NCBI RefSeq assembly: GCF_004114375.1
Contig: NZ_CP034692.1
Span: 992,001-1,056,000, forward strand
DNA from: Halorubrum sp. BOL3-1
Lineage (GTDB): Archaea > Halobacteriota > Halobacteria > Halobacteriales > Haloferacaceae
Length of the DNA: 64,000 nucleotides
Reading direction: 5' to 3'
How positions within the stretch are numbered: position 1 is the first letter of the stretch; each line of letters starts with the position of its first letter. Below are positions 18,797-27,969 of the stretch, one piece after another. A program made the translations under genes and the position numbers. The notes below the pieces were generated by a model. The model saw only the letters and a list, made by a program, of their open reading frames with translations, searched no databases and had not been told where the DNA came from.

Positions 18797-19250
18797 ACCC
18801 GACCACGACGGCTGGCCAGACAAGTACAGCGACCCTCGCGAGCGGCCGCATCCCGACGTGCTTCGCGTCACGGTCGAATCGTTCGACGAGGCGTTTGAAT
18901 CCACGCGCGATACGGTCGACGCGGTCGTCGACGGAGAGCCCCGGCCTGCGGTGGTGTCGTTCGCGACGGTCGGCGAGCTGCGGGAGATTCTCACCGACCG
19001 GCGGATCGAACTCCTACAGGCGCTGATAGATACCGACGGCGCCGTCGAGAGTATCAGCGCGCTTGCGGAGGCGCTCGACCGCGACTACAAGACCGTTCAC
19101 GACGACGTCACGCTTTTGACGAAGTACGGTATCATCTTCCTCGTCGAGGATGACGACCGTGCGAAGCGGCCGTACCTCCCGTACGAGCGCATCCGTCTCG
19201 ACGTCGAACTCACCGGGAGCGACACCGGCGAAGAGCCCGCGGCGGCCTGA
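18789..19250 (+). CDS. TumA-type HTH antitoxin / transcriptional regulator
   Basis: A 153-residue protein. Residues 50-60 hold SFATVGELREILTDRR and residues 70-125 form a winged helix-turn-helix (LLQALIDTDGAVESISALAE, then DYKTVHDDVTLLTKYGIIFL), as in the HVO_A0114 group of haloarchaeal DNA-binding proteins. The eight-base overlap with the TumE-like gene means the two are cotranscribed and coupled. It probably neutralises the partner and represses the operon. The order toxin first, antitoxin second differs from the PIN/UPF0175 pair nearby. Confidence 0.78.
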   Translation: MSEPDHDGWPDKYSDPRERPHPDVLRVTVESFDEAFESTRDTVDAVVDGEPRPAVVSFATVGELREILTDRRIELLQALIDTDGAVESISALAEALDRDYKTVHDDVTLLTKYGIIFLVEDDDRAKRPYLPYERIRLDVELTGSDTGEEPAAA

Positions 19251-19314
19251 CCCACGCCGGTCCGTATCTATGGGAACGAGAGGGAGAAATCGGGGCGTAT
19301 CTAGCCGCTGGTGT

Positions 19315-19345
19315 CTGTTTCAATTTGGCCTATTGAGTGAAACAG
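19315..19345 (+). repeat. Inverted repeat after the TumE/TumA operon
   Basis: CTGTTTCA at 19315-19322 is perfectly repeated in inverse at 19338-19345 (TGAAACAG), with an inner CAAT/ATTG pairing. A second imperfect hairpin (GGCTC...GCC, about 19347-19376) follows. This may be a terminator-like or mobile relic structure; no poly-T tract is attached, so the function is open. Confidence 0.4.
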
Positions 19346-19481
19346 CTGGCTCTCGGAACGCACTCGCTCCGAGCCGAGAACGGCTGACCGAAGTAGTCGC
19401 GAATATCGCGATCGCCGATCCGCTATCGGATCGCAGTGCCGACGGAGACGCTTAACAAGGCGTCGGCCCGAACGACTTCGT

Positions 19482-20183
19482 ATGAGCATGAAAGGCGGCG
19501 AGCCGGACCTCCACGAGATCGACCGGTACGACGGCGGCGTCGGCTGGGTCGCGTACCCCGACGAGACGATGGAGCGTGCGAGCCACGCGTTCGCGGTCCA
19601 CAACGACGAGGCCGATGAGGACGACATCTGGGTGGTCGACCCGGTCGACGCGCCCGGCGTCGACGACCTGCTCGCCGAGCTGGGCACCGTCGCGGGCGTC
19701 GTGATCGGACTCGACCGCCACGTGCGCGACAGCGACGAGATCGCGGCCCGGCACGACGTGCCGGTGTACGTCCCCGAGCGGATGACCGGCGTCGAATCGG
19801 ATATCGATCCGGACGTCGACGTCGAGCGGTTCGGCGCGCGGCTCGCGGACACCGGCTTCGAGGCGATCCGGATCCGCGACTCGTCGGTCCCGCCGTGGCA
19901 GGAGGTCGGCCTCTTCGACGGCGAGACGCTGATCGTCCCCGAGTCGCTCGGCACCGGGTCGTACTTCCGCGGCGACCGCGAGCGCCTCGGCGTCCACCCG
20001 ATGCTCCGGCTCACGCCACCGACGAGCACGCTTTCGGGACTGAACCCGGAGCGCGTCCTCGTCGGCCACGGCGTCGGCGTCCACGAGCGCGCCGCGGTCG
20101 CCCTCGAAGACGCGCTCTCGGACTCCCGGAGCAAGGCCCCCGGCCTGTACGCGAGCACGCTCCGGTCGGCGCTGCCGTTCTGA
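19482..20183 (+). CDS. Conserved haloarchaeal protein, degenerate metallo-beta-lactamase-like fold
   Basis: A 233-residue protein starting MSMKGGEPD (a second ATG at 19488 is possible). The layout WVVDPVDAPGVDDLL, then VAGVVIGLDRH, then AARHDVPVYVPERM resembles the strand-loop-helix region of metallo-beta-lactamases where the HxHxDH motif would be, but only one histidine remains, so it is unlikely to bind two zinc ions. The C-terminal VLVGHGVGVHERAA is also lactamase-like. A decayed paralogue lies at 45874-46131. Function is unknown. It heads a run of small rightward genes with gaps of about 40-75 bases. Confidence 0.6.
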   Translation: MSMKGGEPDLHEIDRYDGGVGWVAYPDETMERASHAFAVHNDEADEDDIWVVDPVDAPGVDDLLAELGTVAGVVIGLDRHVRDSDEIAARHDVPVYVPERMTGVESDIDPDVDVERFGARLADTGFEAIRIRDSSVPPWQEVGLFDGETLIVPESLGTGSYFRGDRERLGVHPMLRLTPPTSTLSGLNPERVLVGHGVGVHERAAVALEDALSDSRSKAPGLYASTLRSALPF

Positions 20184-20256
20184 GCGAAGCCCCGCCGAGC
20201 CGACGCCGACTTGTGCGTGCCCTTTTGACGAGCCGTCCCGTACCGGCGCTCGAACA

Positions 20257-20673
20257 GTGATCCACGTCACCCGCGACCTGTTGACCGTGCTCCGCGAGCG
20301 CGCCGCGAGCGAGGACCCGAACGAGGTGAACCTCCGGCTCTCGGCGACGCCCGCCGGCGAGTTCGAGACCGACCTCGGTCTCGACCCGGAGACGCCGGTC
20401 GTGACCCACTTCACCCTGCCGTCGGTGGGAAACTCGGTCAGCTCCGTGTTCGGCGTCGACCTCGGCACGCCGGCCGGCGAGGGCGGCGCGCGGTTCCTCT
20501 CGCACCCGGACGGCTTCCTCGGGGTCTCGCAGACCGACGACCTCGCGGGCGTGGTCCTCGTCGCCGTCCCGCCGTACGACGACGACTCGGTCGCCGCCTT
20601 CGACCGGTCCGGCGACGGCGTCGAACTCGCCGTCGTCGACGCGGTCCCGCCGACCGAGTCGGTCCCGAAGTGA
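20257..20673 (+). CDS. Conserved haloarchaeal protein of unknown function
   Basis: A 138-residue acidic protein from a GTG start (MIHVTRDLLTVLRERAASED). An N-terminal helix is followed by an alternating beta-rich body with no cysteines, no membrane segment and no catalytic motif I recognise. It lies between the lactamase-like gene and a small DUF5789-like gene, in the same direction. I do not assign a function. Confidence 0.65.
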   Translation: MIHVTRDLLTVLRERAASEDPNEVNLRLSATPAGEFETDLGLDPETPVVTHFTLPSVGNSVSSVFGVDLGTPAGEGGARFLSHPDGFLGVSQTDDLAGVVLVAVPPYDDDSVAAFDRSGDGVELAVVDAVPPTESVPK

Positions 20674-20716
20674 GAAGAACAAGGTTTCAAGCCGTCGGAG
20701 GAAGTAGGCCGCGCCG

Positions 20717-21043
20717 ATGGCAGCACGGCCACCCGGCGGCGGCGAGACCGACGAGCCCGAGGCGATCGAGTTCGGTATCGCGGCCCTCGACGCCCGGCTC
20801 GACGAGGCGGAGGTGTCGTTTCCCGCGACGGCCGCGGAGCTACGCGACGCGATCGGTAGTCAGGAGATCCCCTACGACGTACGGGGGCGCTCACTGACGC
20901 TCGCGAACGCGCTCGACCGCGTGCCCCAGCAGAAATTCGAAAACGAGACCGCGTTCCTCAACGCGCTCTATCCGGTGTTCGACGAGGCGCGCCGCGAGGA
21001 GCGAGGCGTACTCTCCAGCCTCCGCGACGCGTTACCGTTCTGA
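20717..21043 (+). CDS. Small acidic haloarchaeal protein, DUF5789-like
   Basis: A 108-residue protein. The segment VSFPATAAELRDAIGSQEI resembles haloarchaeal DUF5789 proteins (the FPATxxE pattern before a short helix). The rest is a helical region with many charged residues ending in ALPF, the same last residues as the 19482 protein. No enzymatic motif is visible. The start at 20717 follows an upstream gap of 43 bases. Confidence 0.55.
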   Translation: MAARPPGGGETDEPEAIEFGIAALDARLDEAEVSFPATAAELRDAIGSQEIPYDVRGRSLTLANALDRVPQQKFENETAFLNALYPVFDEARREERGVLSSLRDALPF

Positions 21044-21080
21044 TCCGGTTCCGAGCGGCGACGGAACCGGTCTGAATCCC

Positions 21081-21395
21081 TTATCGGACCTCGGTGTTGG
21101 CCTCGACCTCGGCCGCCTCCTCCTCCGGCTCGCCGGTGTCGTACCGCTCGATCACGTCGTTGACCAAGACGATGTCGCCGACCGCGCGGACCCAGCGGTA
21201 CGGGACGATGACGCCGGTCGAGCCGCCCACCTCTCCGGCGAACAGCTCGTGGTTGAGTTCGGCGAGCGCGAGTCCGGTCACGGCGCGGGCGTCCAGATCG
21301 AGCTGGATGTCTTCGATTTCGCCGACGAAAACGCCGTTGCTGGAGTACACCTCGCGGCCGACGAGCGACGTGATCTCTTCGGGGGCTGCGTTCAT
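21081..21395 (-). CDS. PRC-barrel domain protein
   Basis: A 104-residue protein starting at ATG 21395 (MNAAPEEITSLVGREVYSSN). The stretch VGREVYSSNGVFVGEIEDIQ is the PRC-barrel signature, a small beta-barrel found in RNA-processing and photosynthetic proteins. Later IVPYRWVRAVGDIVLV closes the barrel and an acidic tail follows. Haloarchaea carry several such stand-alone proteins of unclear role. It is convergent with the DUF5789-like gene. Confidence 0.85.
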   Translation of the reverse strand: MNAAPEEITSLVGREVYSSNGVFVGEIEDIQLDLDARAVTGLALAELNHELFAGEVGGSTGVIVPYRWVRAVGDIVLVNDVIERYDTGEPEEEAAEVEANTEVR

Positions 21396-21507
21396 ACTCG
21401 GTACGGTCACGAGCGCGCCTAATAAGCGTTCGTTGTCGAACGACGCGCGTCGGACGCTCCGCGGTCCCGCGGGCCGGACGGGCGTCGCTCTCACGAGGGG
21501 ATCGGGG

Positions 21508-23799
21508 TCACTCTCGCGGGGCGATAACCTCGATCGGGTGCATCGGTGTCGAGCCCAGCAGGGCGTCGAGCTGTTCGGTACAGGACGTGCCGGGCGCGAC
21601 GACGGTGCGGTCGGTGTCACCGAACTGCTCGCGGAGCGGCTCGCCGACGTCCATGCTCAGCTCGTAGTAGTCGGTCTTGTAGCCGAACGACCCCGCCATC
21701 CCGCAACACTCCGTCTCGGAGACGCGCACGTCGTAGCCGAGGCCCTCGAAGACGGCCGTCGCGTACTCGCCCACCTCGACCGTACGCGCCTGACAGTGCG
21801 GGTGGTACGCGATCCGCGTCCCCGACGCGACCGGTCCGGTCCCCTCGGCGGGCGCGCGAAGCGCCGCCGGGTCGCCGCCCGCTTCCAGCAGCCCGAACAC
21901 GTACTCCATCGCGTCGTAGCTCGCGTCCGCGAGCCGCTCGTGGGAGTCGGCCGGGAGGAACCGCTCGTACTCGCGGCGGAACGTCGCGAGGTCGCTCGGT
22001 TCGATCACGACCACGTCGCGCCCGGCGTCGAGGTGGGGCGCGACCCCGGCGTACACGTCCTCGGCCGCCGCCTCGGCGGTCGCGACCATCCCCTGCGAGA
22101 GCGGCGGGCGCCCGCTACCGGGGAGGTCCGGCACCCGGACGTGGACCCCGAGCGCCTCCAACGTCCGGACCGTCGCCTTCCCGCGCTCGACATCGACGTA
22201 GTTCGTCGCGGTGTCGGAGTAGACGACGGCCTCGCGGGTCGCCTCGGCAGAGGGGACCGCGGCGCCGCCGCGGGCCTCGAACCACTCGACGAGCGACTCG
22301 CGCGCGAACTCGGGGAGGTCGCGCCGGCGGTCGATCCCGACGACCCGCTCCGCGAGCGCGCGCGCCGGACCGAAGTTCGCGAGGCGGTTCGCGACCGGCG
22401 CGGTCTTGTGACCCCACTCCGCGAGCGTCGCGTAGTTGCCCACGAGTCGCGTCCCGAGGTCGAGTCCGCCCGGCTCCTCGTCGGGCACTAGCTCCTCGAA
22501 CGCCCAGTCGAGCTGGTTCGGGTCCGCTTCGCCGCGGTTGATCCGGTCGCGGACCGCGGTGTTGATCCACGGGATGTCGATGCCGACCGGACACGCCGGC
22601 ACGCACCGGGAGCAGCCGGTACAGAGGTCGTTGAACTCGGCGGCGGTGTCGAGCCCCTCGACCCCCGCCTCCCAGCCGGTGGCGATGCCGCCGGAGTACG
22701 TCTCCCCGCCGAACGCGTGGCCGCCGACGCTCTGGAAGTTGCCGCAGGCGTTCGAGCAGGCGGAACACCGGATGCAGTACAGCGTCTCCTTCAGCGTCTC
22801 GTCGTCGCGCATCGCCATGCGGCCGTTGTCGATCAAGACGAGGTGGAACGCGCGGTCGTCCTCGGAGCCGTCCGCGAGGGGCGTCTCGTCGGCCTCGAAG
22901 TCGGGCACGGGCGAGCCGACCGGCGGCGTCAGCGTCGAGATGTAGGAGGTCACGTCCTGTCCGGTCCCCGAGCGCCCGATCAGCTCGACGAACGGCGCGA
23001 AGTCCTCGACGGTCGGCACGAGCTTCTCGACGCCCGCGACCGCGACGTGGGTGTCCGTCGCGGTCACCGTCTTCCGGGCGTTGCCCTCGCTCGTGACGAG
23101 CAGCATCGTCCCCGAGTCCGCGGCGATGAAGTTCGCGCCCGTCATCCCGAGGTCGGCGTCCTCGATCAGGTCGCCGAGCCGCTCGCGGGCGAACATCGTC
23201 AGCTCCTCGGCGGTCTCGGGCGGGTCCTCGGGGTCGAACCGCTCGGCGAACAGCTCCGCGATCCCCTCGCGGGACTTGTGGATCGCCGGTGCGACGATGT
23301 GCGACGGCTCCTCCTCGGCCAGCTGGAGCACCCACTCGCCAAGGTCGGTCTCCAAGACGTCGACGCCGTCGGCTTCGAGCGCCTCGTTCACCTCGATCTC
23401 CTCCGAGGTCATCGACTTCGACTTGATCGTACGCTCGGCGCCGCGCTCGGCAGCGACCTCGCGGATGTACTCGTTCGCGTCGGCGGCGTCGTCCGCGAGG
23501 TAGACGGTGCCGCCGTTCGCCTCGACCGTCTCCCGTACCTCGTCGATGAGGTCGGGAAGCCGCTCGATGGCGTCCTCCTTTATCTCCCGCGCCTCGTCTT
23601 TCAGCCCCTCGTAGTCGTCGAGGCGGCCGGTCGACTCGTAGCGTCCGTCGTTGAACCCGCGGGTGTTCGCCGCCACGGCGTCGCCTTCGGTCGTCAGTAG
23701 CTCGCGGATGCGCTCGGCCTTCGTCTCGCGGTCGGGCGCGTCGGCCGGCTCGGTCGTCGCCTCCCCGGCGCGGTCGCCGCCGGTCGTCTCGCTACTCAC
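21508..23799 (-). CDS. LutB-LutA-like fusion: LUD-domain iron-sulfur protein with CCG domains
   Basis: A 763-residue protein joining two subunits that are separate in bacterial LutABC lactate oxidation. Residues about 70-320 are a LUD domain as in LutB. Two ferredoxin-type cysteine clusters follow (CIRCSACSNAC and CTGCSRCVPACPVG), then the two CCG cysteine motifs of the LutA/GlpC/HdrB type, including CCGMAGSFGY near the end. It should pass electrons from lactate oxidation into the membrane chain. It overlaps lutC by eight bases and faces the FAD/Fe-S protein gene across a 166-base divergent promoter region. Confidence 0.88.
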   Translation of the reverse strand: MSSETTGGDRAGEATTEPADAPDRETKAERIRELLTTEGDAVAANTRGFNDGRYESTGRLDDYEGLKDEAREIKEDAIERLPDLIDEVRETVEANGGTVYLADDAADANEYIREVAAERGAERTIKSKSMTSEEIEVNEALEADGVDVLETDLGEWVLQLAEEEPSHIVAPAIHKSREGIAELFAERFDPEDPPETAEELTMFARERLGDLIEDADLGMTGANFIAADSGTMLLVTSEGNARKTVTATDTHVAVAGVEKLVPTVEDFAPFVELIGRSGTGQDVTSYISTLTPPVGSPVPDFEADETPLADGSEDDRAFHLVLIDNGRMAMRDDETLKETLYCIRCSACSNACGNFQSVGGHAFGGETYSGGIATGWEAGVEGLDTAAEFNDLCTGCSRCVPACPVGIDIPWINTAVRDRINRGEADPNQLDWAFEELVPDEEPGGLDLGTRLVGNYATLAEWGHKTAPVANRLANFGPARALAERVVGIDRRRDLPEFARESLVEWFEARGGAAVPSAEATREAVVYSDTATNYVDVERGKATVRTLEALGVHVRVPDLPGSGRPPLSQGMVATAEAAAEDVYAGVAPHLDAGRDVVVIEPSDLATFRREYERFLPADSHERLADASYDAMEYVFGLLEAGGDPAALRAPAEGTGPVASGTRIAYHPHCQARTVEVGEYATAVFEGLGYDVRVSETECCGMAGSFGYKTDYYELSMDVGEPLREQFGDTDRTVVAPGTSCTEQLDALLGSTPMHPIEVIAPRE

Positions 23800-24361
23800 C
23801 GGCCCTCACCTCCGTTCCGTCCTCAACTCGGTCGCCGTCGCGCAACAGCACGACGTGGACCTCCTTCGGCCCGTGCGCGCCGTGGACGAGCCCGCCCATG
23901 TCCGCGGTCGCGCTCGGCCCGGTCGCGAACACCACGTCGACCGACTCGTCGCGCGCTCGCGGGCCGAGCCACGCGAAGGCGTCCGGCATGTCCGGCACGA
24001 GGTCGCTCTCCCGGAGGACGACGACGTGGCGGTCGACGAAGAGGCTCACCGGCTCCGCGCCTGCCGAGTCCGCCTCCAGCGCGACGCTCCCGTAGCTCGC
24101 GATCCCGAGCGACGCCGCGGTGACGCCGGTGTGGGCCGCCCGCAGGTCGGCGGTCGTCGGGTCGGTCGCGACGCGCTCCGGCAGCGACGCCGTGGAGTCG
24201 TCGAGCGCGTCCGGTCCCGACCGACCCGGCGGCACCCCGACCGCCGGCTCGCCCGCGGCGGCGTCGATCAGCGACGCGCACTCCCCCGCCGACCCCTCGG
24301 AGACGGTGACCCCGAAGTCCTCGAGTCGACGGGTGAACGTCGACATATCGGCAATTGTCAT
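23792..24361 (-). CDS. LutC-like LUD-domain protein
   Basis: A 189-residue LUD-domain protein (lactate utilisation C type). It has VPPGRSGPDALDD, the conserved ADLRAAHTGVTAASLGIASYG region and the C-terminal FATGPSATADMGGLVHGAHGP, which are standard in LutC. The start is ATG 24361; an internal ATG at 24346 is possible. It is the first gene of the leftward pair with the LutB-LutA fusion. The ten bases directly before the start (ATGATTATCT) recur before the GMC oxidoreductase at 63195 with one change. Confidence 0.88.
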   Translation of the reverse strand: MTIADMSTFTRRLEDFGVTVSEGSAGECASLIDAAAGEPAVGVPPGRSGPDALDDSTASLPERVATDPTTADLRAAHTGVTAASLGIASYGSVALEADSAGAEPVSLFVDRHVVVLRESDLVPDMPDAFAWLGPRARDESVDVVFATGPSATADMGGLVHGAHGPKEVHVVLLRDGDRVEDGTEVRAGE

Positions 24362-24527
24362 AGATAATCATTCGACAGGAGGTACATGTGTGTTGTGCCC
24401 CGCGGCGGCCGCGACGCGGGTCAACGAGCCCCCTCGGGCCGGGTCGGGGAGCGGCGTCCGGCTCCGGGCGCTCGCATCTGTTGTCGGGGACAAGGGGTTT
24501 TTGATTGTTCGACCGTGAGAGACTCCC
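24362..24527. promoter_or_regulatory. Divergent promoter region of the lactate-oxidation genes
   Basis: This 166-base gap separates the leftward lutC from the rightward FAD/Fe-S gene. An AT-rich patch GTTTTTGATTGTTC at about 24497-24510 lies some 25 bases before ATG 24528 and is a candidate TATA region for the rightward gene. On the other side, AGATAATCAT (24362-24371) abuts the lutC start and is near-palindromic (GATWATC core). These assignments are by position only. Confidence 0.45.
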
Positions 24528-27500
24528 ATGGCGACCAACACGCCGGAACCGGATCCGACGGACGGCGGGAACTTCGACTACACCGGCGGCGAGATAGACA
24601 GGCCGGAACTCGTCGACGCGCTCGACCGCCGCGTCGACGGGGACGTGCGGTTCGACGACTACTCGAAGCGGCTGTACGCGACCGACGCCTCGGCGTACGA
24701 GGTCACGCCCATCGGCGTCGTGATCCCGGAGTCGACCGCGGACGTCGCGGCCGTCCACGAGTACTGCTTCGAAGAGGGAATCCCCGTCCTTCCCCGCGGC
24801 GGCGGCACCTCGCTCGCGGGCCAGAGCGTCAACGAAGCGGTCGTCGTGGATCTGACCGGCGAGATGGACGCGGTGATCGAGACCGACCCGGACGCGGAGA
24901 CAGCCAGAGCGCAGGCGGGAGCGTACATCGGCGACCTCAACGCCGCAGTCGAGGACGACGGCCTGAAGTTCGCGCCCGACCCGGCGTGGCGCGACAAGTC
25001 CGCGATCGGCGGCGCGATCGGGAACAACTCCACCGGCGCCCACTCGCTGAAGTACGGGAAGACGGACCACTACATCGAGGAGGCGGAGGTCGTCCTCGCG
25101 GACGGCACCGTGACGACGTTCGGCGAGGTGGCGGTCGAGGAGCTGCGGGAGTCGGCGGACTCCGAGGCCGACGACCTCCTGCCCCGGATCCACGCCGAGA
25201 TCGTCCGGGTCCTCGACGAGGAGGCCGACCGGGTCGACGAGCGGTACCCCGAACTCAAGCGCAACGTCTCCGGCTACAACCTCGACCGCCTGCTGGCCGA
25301 GTACCGCGGCGAGTACGGCGAGGCGGGCGTCGTCAACCTCGCCCGTCTCATGGCCGGCAGCGAGGGGACGCTCGCGACGGTGACGGAGGCGACCGTCTCG
25401 CTCGTCGAGATCCCGGAGACGAAGTCGGTCGCGCTGCTGACGTACGACGACCTCCTCGACGCGATGGAGGACGTGGCGGCGTGTCTCGAACACGACCCGG
25501 CGGCGGTCGAGGTGATGGACGACGTCCTCCTCGGGCTCGCGGCCGACACGCCGGAGTTCCAAGACGTCGTCGGCATGCTCCCGGACGGCACCGACTCGGT
25601 GCTGCTCGTCGAGTTCTACGCCGAGAGCGACGCGGAAGGGCGCCAGAAGGTCGCGGACCTCATCGCGGACCGCGCGGGCGCCCCGGCGGACGGCGCGGCC
25701 GACGCGGTCGTCCCGGAGCCGGCGGCCGAGCCGAGCGACGGCGCGGCCGAGACGACGAGCCAGCCGCGGCGCGCGGTCGACGCCCTGGAGGCGCACGACC
25801 CCGACGAGCGCGACCGCTTCTGGAAGATGCGGAAGGCGGGGCTCCCGATCCTGCTCTCGCGGACCACCGACGAGAAGCACATCTCCTTCATCGAGGACTG
25901 CGCCATCCCGCCCGAGCACCTCCCCGAGTACACGCGGGAGTTCCAACGGATATTAGAGGACAACGACACGTTCGCCACCTTCTACGCGCACGCCGGTCCC
26001 GGGGTCCTCCACGTCCGCCCGCTGATCAACACGAAAGACGTCGACGACGTCGACGCAATGGTCGACATCGCCGACCGCGTCACCGACGCGGTGGTCCGGC
26101 TCGGCGGCTCCGTCTCGGGCGAACACGGCGACGGCCGCGCCCGGACGGAGTGGAACCGGAAGCTGTACGGCGACGACCTGTGGGACGCCTTCCGCGAGTT
26201 GAAGACCGCGTTCGACCCCGACTGGCTGCTCAACCCCGGGAACGTCTGCGGGGACCACGACGTGGGCGAGAACCTCCGGTTCGACGCGGAGTACGAGTAC
26301 GACGCCGGCTTCAACCCCGCGATGGACTGGGCGATCGACAACGGGATGCAGGGAATGGTGGAGCTGTGTCACGGCTGCGGCGGGTGCCGAGGGCCACAGG
26401 AGACGACCGGCGGGGTCATGTGTCCGACGTACCGCGCCGCCGACGAGGAGATCCAGTCGACCCGCGGCCGGGCGAACATGCTCCGGGGCGCGATGGACGG
26501 CGAGCTGCCCGACGACCCCACCGACGACGAGTTCGTCACCGAGGTGATGGACCTCTGTGTCGGCTGTAAGGGCTGTAAGGTGGACTGCCCGAGCGGCGTC
26601 GACATGGCGAAGCTAAAGGCGGAGGTCGAACACGCCCACCACGAGGAGCACGGGGCAGACCTCCGGACGCGACTGCTCGGTCGCTTCGAGGACCTCGCGC
26701 CACTCGGCTCGAAGTTCGCGCCCCTCTCGAACCTCCCGAACAAGATCCCCGGGACCGACCTCCTCGCGGAGAAGGCGCTCGGGATCGCGCGGGAGCGCGA
26801 CCTCCCGACCTTCCGCTCGGAGACGCTCACCGACTGGTTCGCGGCCCGCGGCGGCGCCGGCGTCCCGCGCGACGAGGCCGACCGCGACGTGCTGCTGTTC
26901 CCCGACGTGTACACCACCTACACCAACCCCGGCGCGGGGAAGGCCGCGGTGCGCCTGTTGGAGGCCGCGAACTGTCACGTCGCGATCCCGAACGTCGACG
27001 GCAGCGGGCGCCCGCCCCACTCGAAGGGGATGCTCGACGTGTCGCGGAAGGCCGCCGAGGACGCCGTGGAGACGCTCGCGCCAGAGGTCCGTGACGGGTG
27101 GGAGGTCGTCGTCGTTGAGCCCACCGACGCCGTGATGCTCCAGTCGGACTACCACGACCTGCTCGACGGCGGCGCCAGCGACGTGCCCGACACCGACGTG
27201 GCGACCGTCTCCGAGAACGCCTACGGGATCATGGAGTACGTCGACGCCCACCGGCTGGACGACGACCTCGCGTTCGACGCGCCCGGCGAGCGGCTCACCT
27301 ACCACGGCCACTGCCACCAGAAGGCGACGAAGAAGGACCACCACGCGGTCGGCGTCCTCCGGCGCGCCGGCTACGGCGTCGACCCGCTCGACTCGTCGTG
27401 TTGCGGGATGGCCGGCTCGTTCGGCTACGAGGCCGAACACTACGCGATGAGCAAGGCCATCGGAGAGACGCTGTTCGACCAGGTCTCGGCGAGCGACGGC

Positions 27501-27611
27501 GACGCCCTCGTCGCGCCCGGCACCTCCTGCCGGACGCAGCTGGAGGAGGGTCCCGGCGAGGTGCCGGAGCCGTCGCACCCGGTCGAGAAGTTGGTCGCCG
27601 CGCTGGCGTAG
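24528..27611 (+). CDS. FAD-linked D-2-hydroxyacid (D-lactate) dehydrogenase fused to Fe-S/CCG domains
   Basis: A 1027-residue three-part protein. Residues about 40-280 hold the FAD-binding-4 domain with VLPRGGGTSLAGQSV and AIGNNSTGAHSLKYGK. The FAD-oxidase C-terminal domain follows with GEHGDGRARTEW near residue 536. From about residue 610 two 4Fe-4S cysteine groups appear (CHGCGGCRG...CPTY and CVGCKGCKVDCPSG), then CCG motifs including CCGMAGSFGYE. Such fusions of GlcD/Dld with GlpC-like modules oxidise D-lactate or glycolate and deliver electrons to quinone. The facing lut genes suggest both lactate isomers are used. Confidence 0.9.
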   Translation: MATNTPEPDPTDGGNFDYTGGEIDRPELVDALDRRVDGDVRFDDYSKRLYATDASAYEVTPIGVVIPESTADVAAVHEYCFEEGIPVLPRGGGTSLAGQSVNEAVVVDLTGEMDAVIETDPDAETARAQAGAYIGDLNAAVEDDGLKFAPDPAWRDKSAIGGAIGNNSTGAHSLKYGKTDHYIEEAEVVLADGTVTTFGEVAVEELRESADSEADDLLPRIHAEIVRVLDEEADRVDERYPELKRNVSGYNLDRLLAEYRGEYGEAGVVNLARLMAGSEGTLATVTEATVSLVEIPETKSVALLTYDDLLDAMEDVAACLEHDPAAVEVMDDVLLGLAADTPEFQDVVGMLPDGTDSVLLVEFYAESDAEGRQKVADLIADRAGAPADGAADAVVPEPAAEPSDGAAETTSQPRRAVDALEAHDPDERDRFWKMRKAGLPILLSRTTDEKHISFIEDCAIPPEHLPEYTREFQRILEDNDTFATFYAHAGPGVLHVRPLINTKDVDDVDAMVDIADRVTDAVVRLGGSVSGEHGDGRARTEWNRKLYGDDLWDAFRELKTAFDPDWLLNPGNVCGDHDVGENLRFDAEYEYDAGFNPAMDWAIDNGMQGMVELCHGCGGCRGPQETTGGVMCPTYRAADEEIQSTRGRANMLRGAMDGELPDDPTDDEFVTEVMDLCVGCKGCKVDCPSGVDMAKLKAEVEHAHHEEHGADLRTRLLGRFEDLAPLGSKFAPLSNLPNKIPGTDLLAEKALGIARERDLPTFRSETLTDWFAARGGAGVPRDEADRDVLLFPDVYTTYTNPGAGKAAVRLLEAANCHVAIPNVDGSGRPPHSKGMLDVSRKAAEDAVETLAPEVRDGWEVVVVEPTDAVMLQSDYHDLLDGGASDVPDTDVATVSENAYGIMEYVDAHRLDDDLAFDAPGERLTYHGHCHQKATKKDHHAVGVLRRAGYGVDPLDSSCCGMAGSFGYEAEHYAMSKAIGETLFDQVSASDGDALVAPGTSCRTQLEEGPGEVPEPSHPVEKLVAALA

Positions 27612-27648
27612 TCGGGTACGGCAGCCTCGGCGGAGCGCCGTCGGTCTG

Positions 27649-27858
27649 TCACTCCTGAATCCGCCGAACGTTCGCTGCGAGGACGGAGAGCAGGTACGAG
27701 AAGGTCGGGAACAGCACGGCGACCGCGGCGAGATACGCCGGGTCGACGCCCCCGGACCCGTCGACGAGGAACCCGGTGTACTGGAGGACTGCGAGGGTGC
27801 CGACCACGACCGCCGTGCGCGCCGCGTACTCACGTGGAGAGAAATCGGGGAGGCGCAT
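27649..27858 (-). CDS. Small two-helix membrane protein
   Basis: A 69-residue protein from ATG 27858 (MRLPDFSPREYAARTAVVVG). Two hydrophobic segments at about residues 14-34 and 40-62 are separated by a short loop, DGSGGVDPAY, making a helical hairpin in the membrane. No motif suggests a function. It is convergent with the D-lactate-dehydrogenase-like gene. Eight further in-frame codons upstream are possible but begin in a weaker context. Confidence 0.65.
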   Translation of the reverse strand: MRLPDFSPREYAARTAVVVGTLAVLQYTGFLVDGSGGVDPAYLAAVAVLFPTFSYLLSVLAANVRRIQE

Positions 27859-27969
27859 ACCGCGGTTCGCAGCCGACGGCACTCGAATCTTTCCTCGGGT
27901 ATCGGGTTCACTCCCGGTCGGGAACGGCGCCTCGTGGTCTGCGCGGTGATCGGGTCGGGCGAGCGCTCG

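Noticed and set aside
19347-19376. Classic intrinsic terminator after the TumE/TumA operon
   Set aside because: The hairpin is imperfect and no T-run follows; archaeal termination mostly relies on T-rich tracts.
22717-23700. Open frame opposite the LutB-LutA gene
   Set aside because: Composition is that of an antisense shadow and the LUD and Fe-S motifs are on the minus strand.
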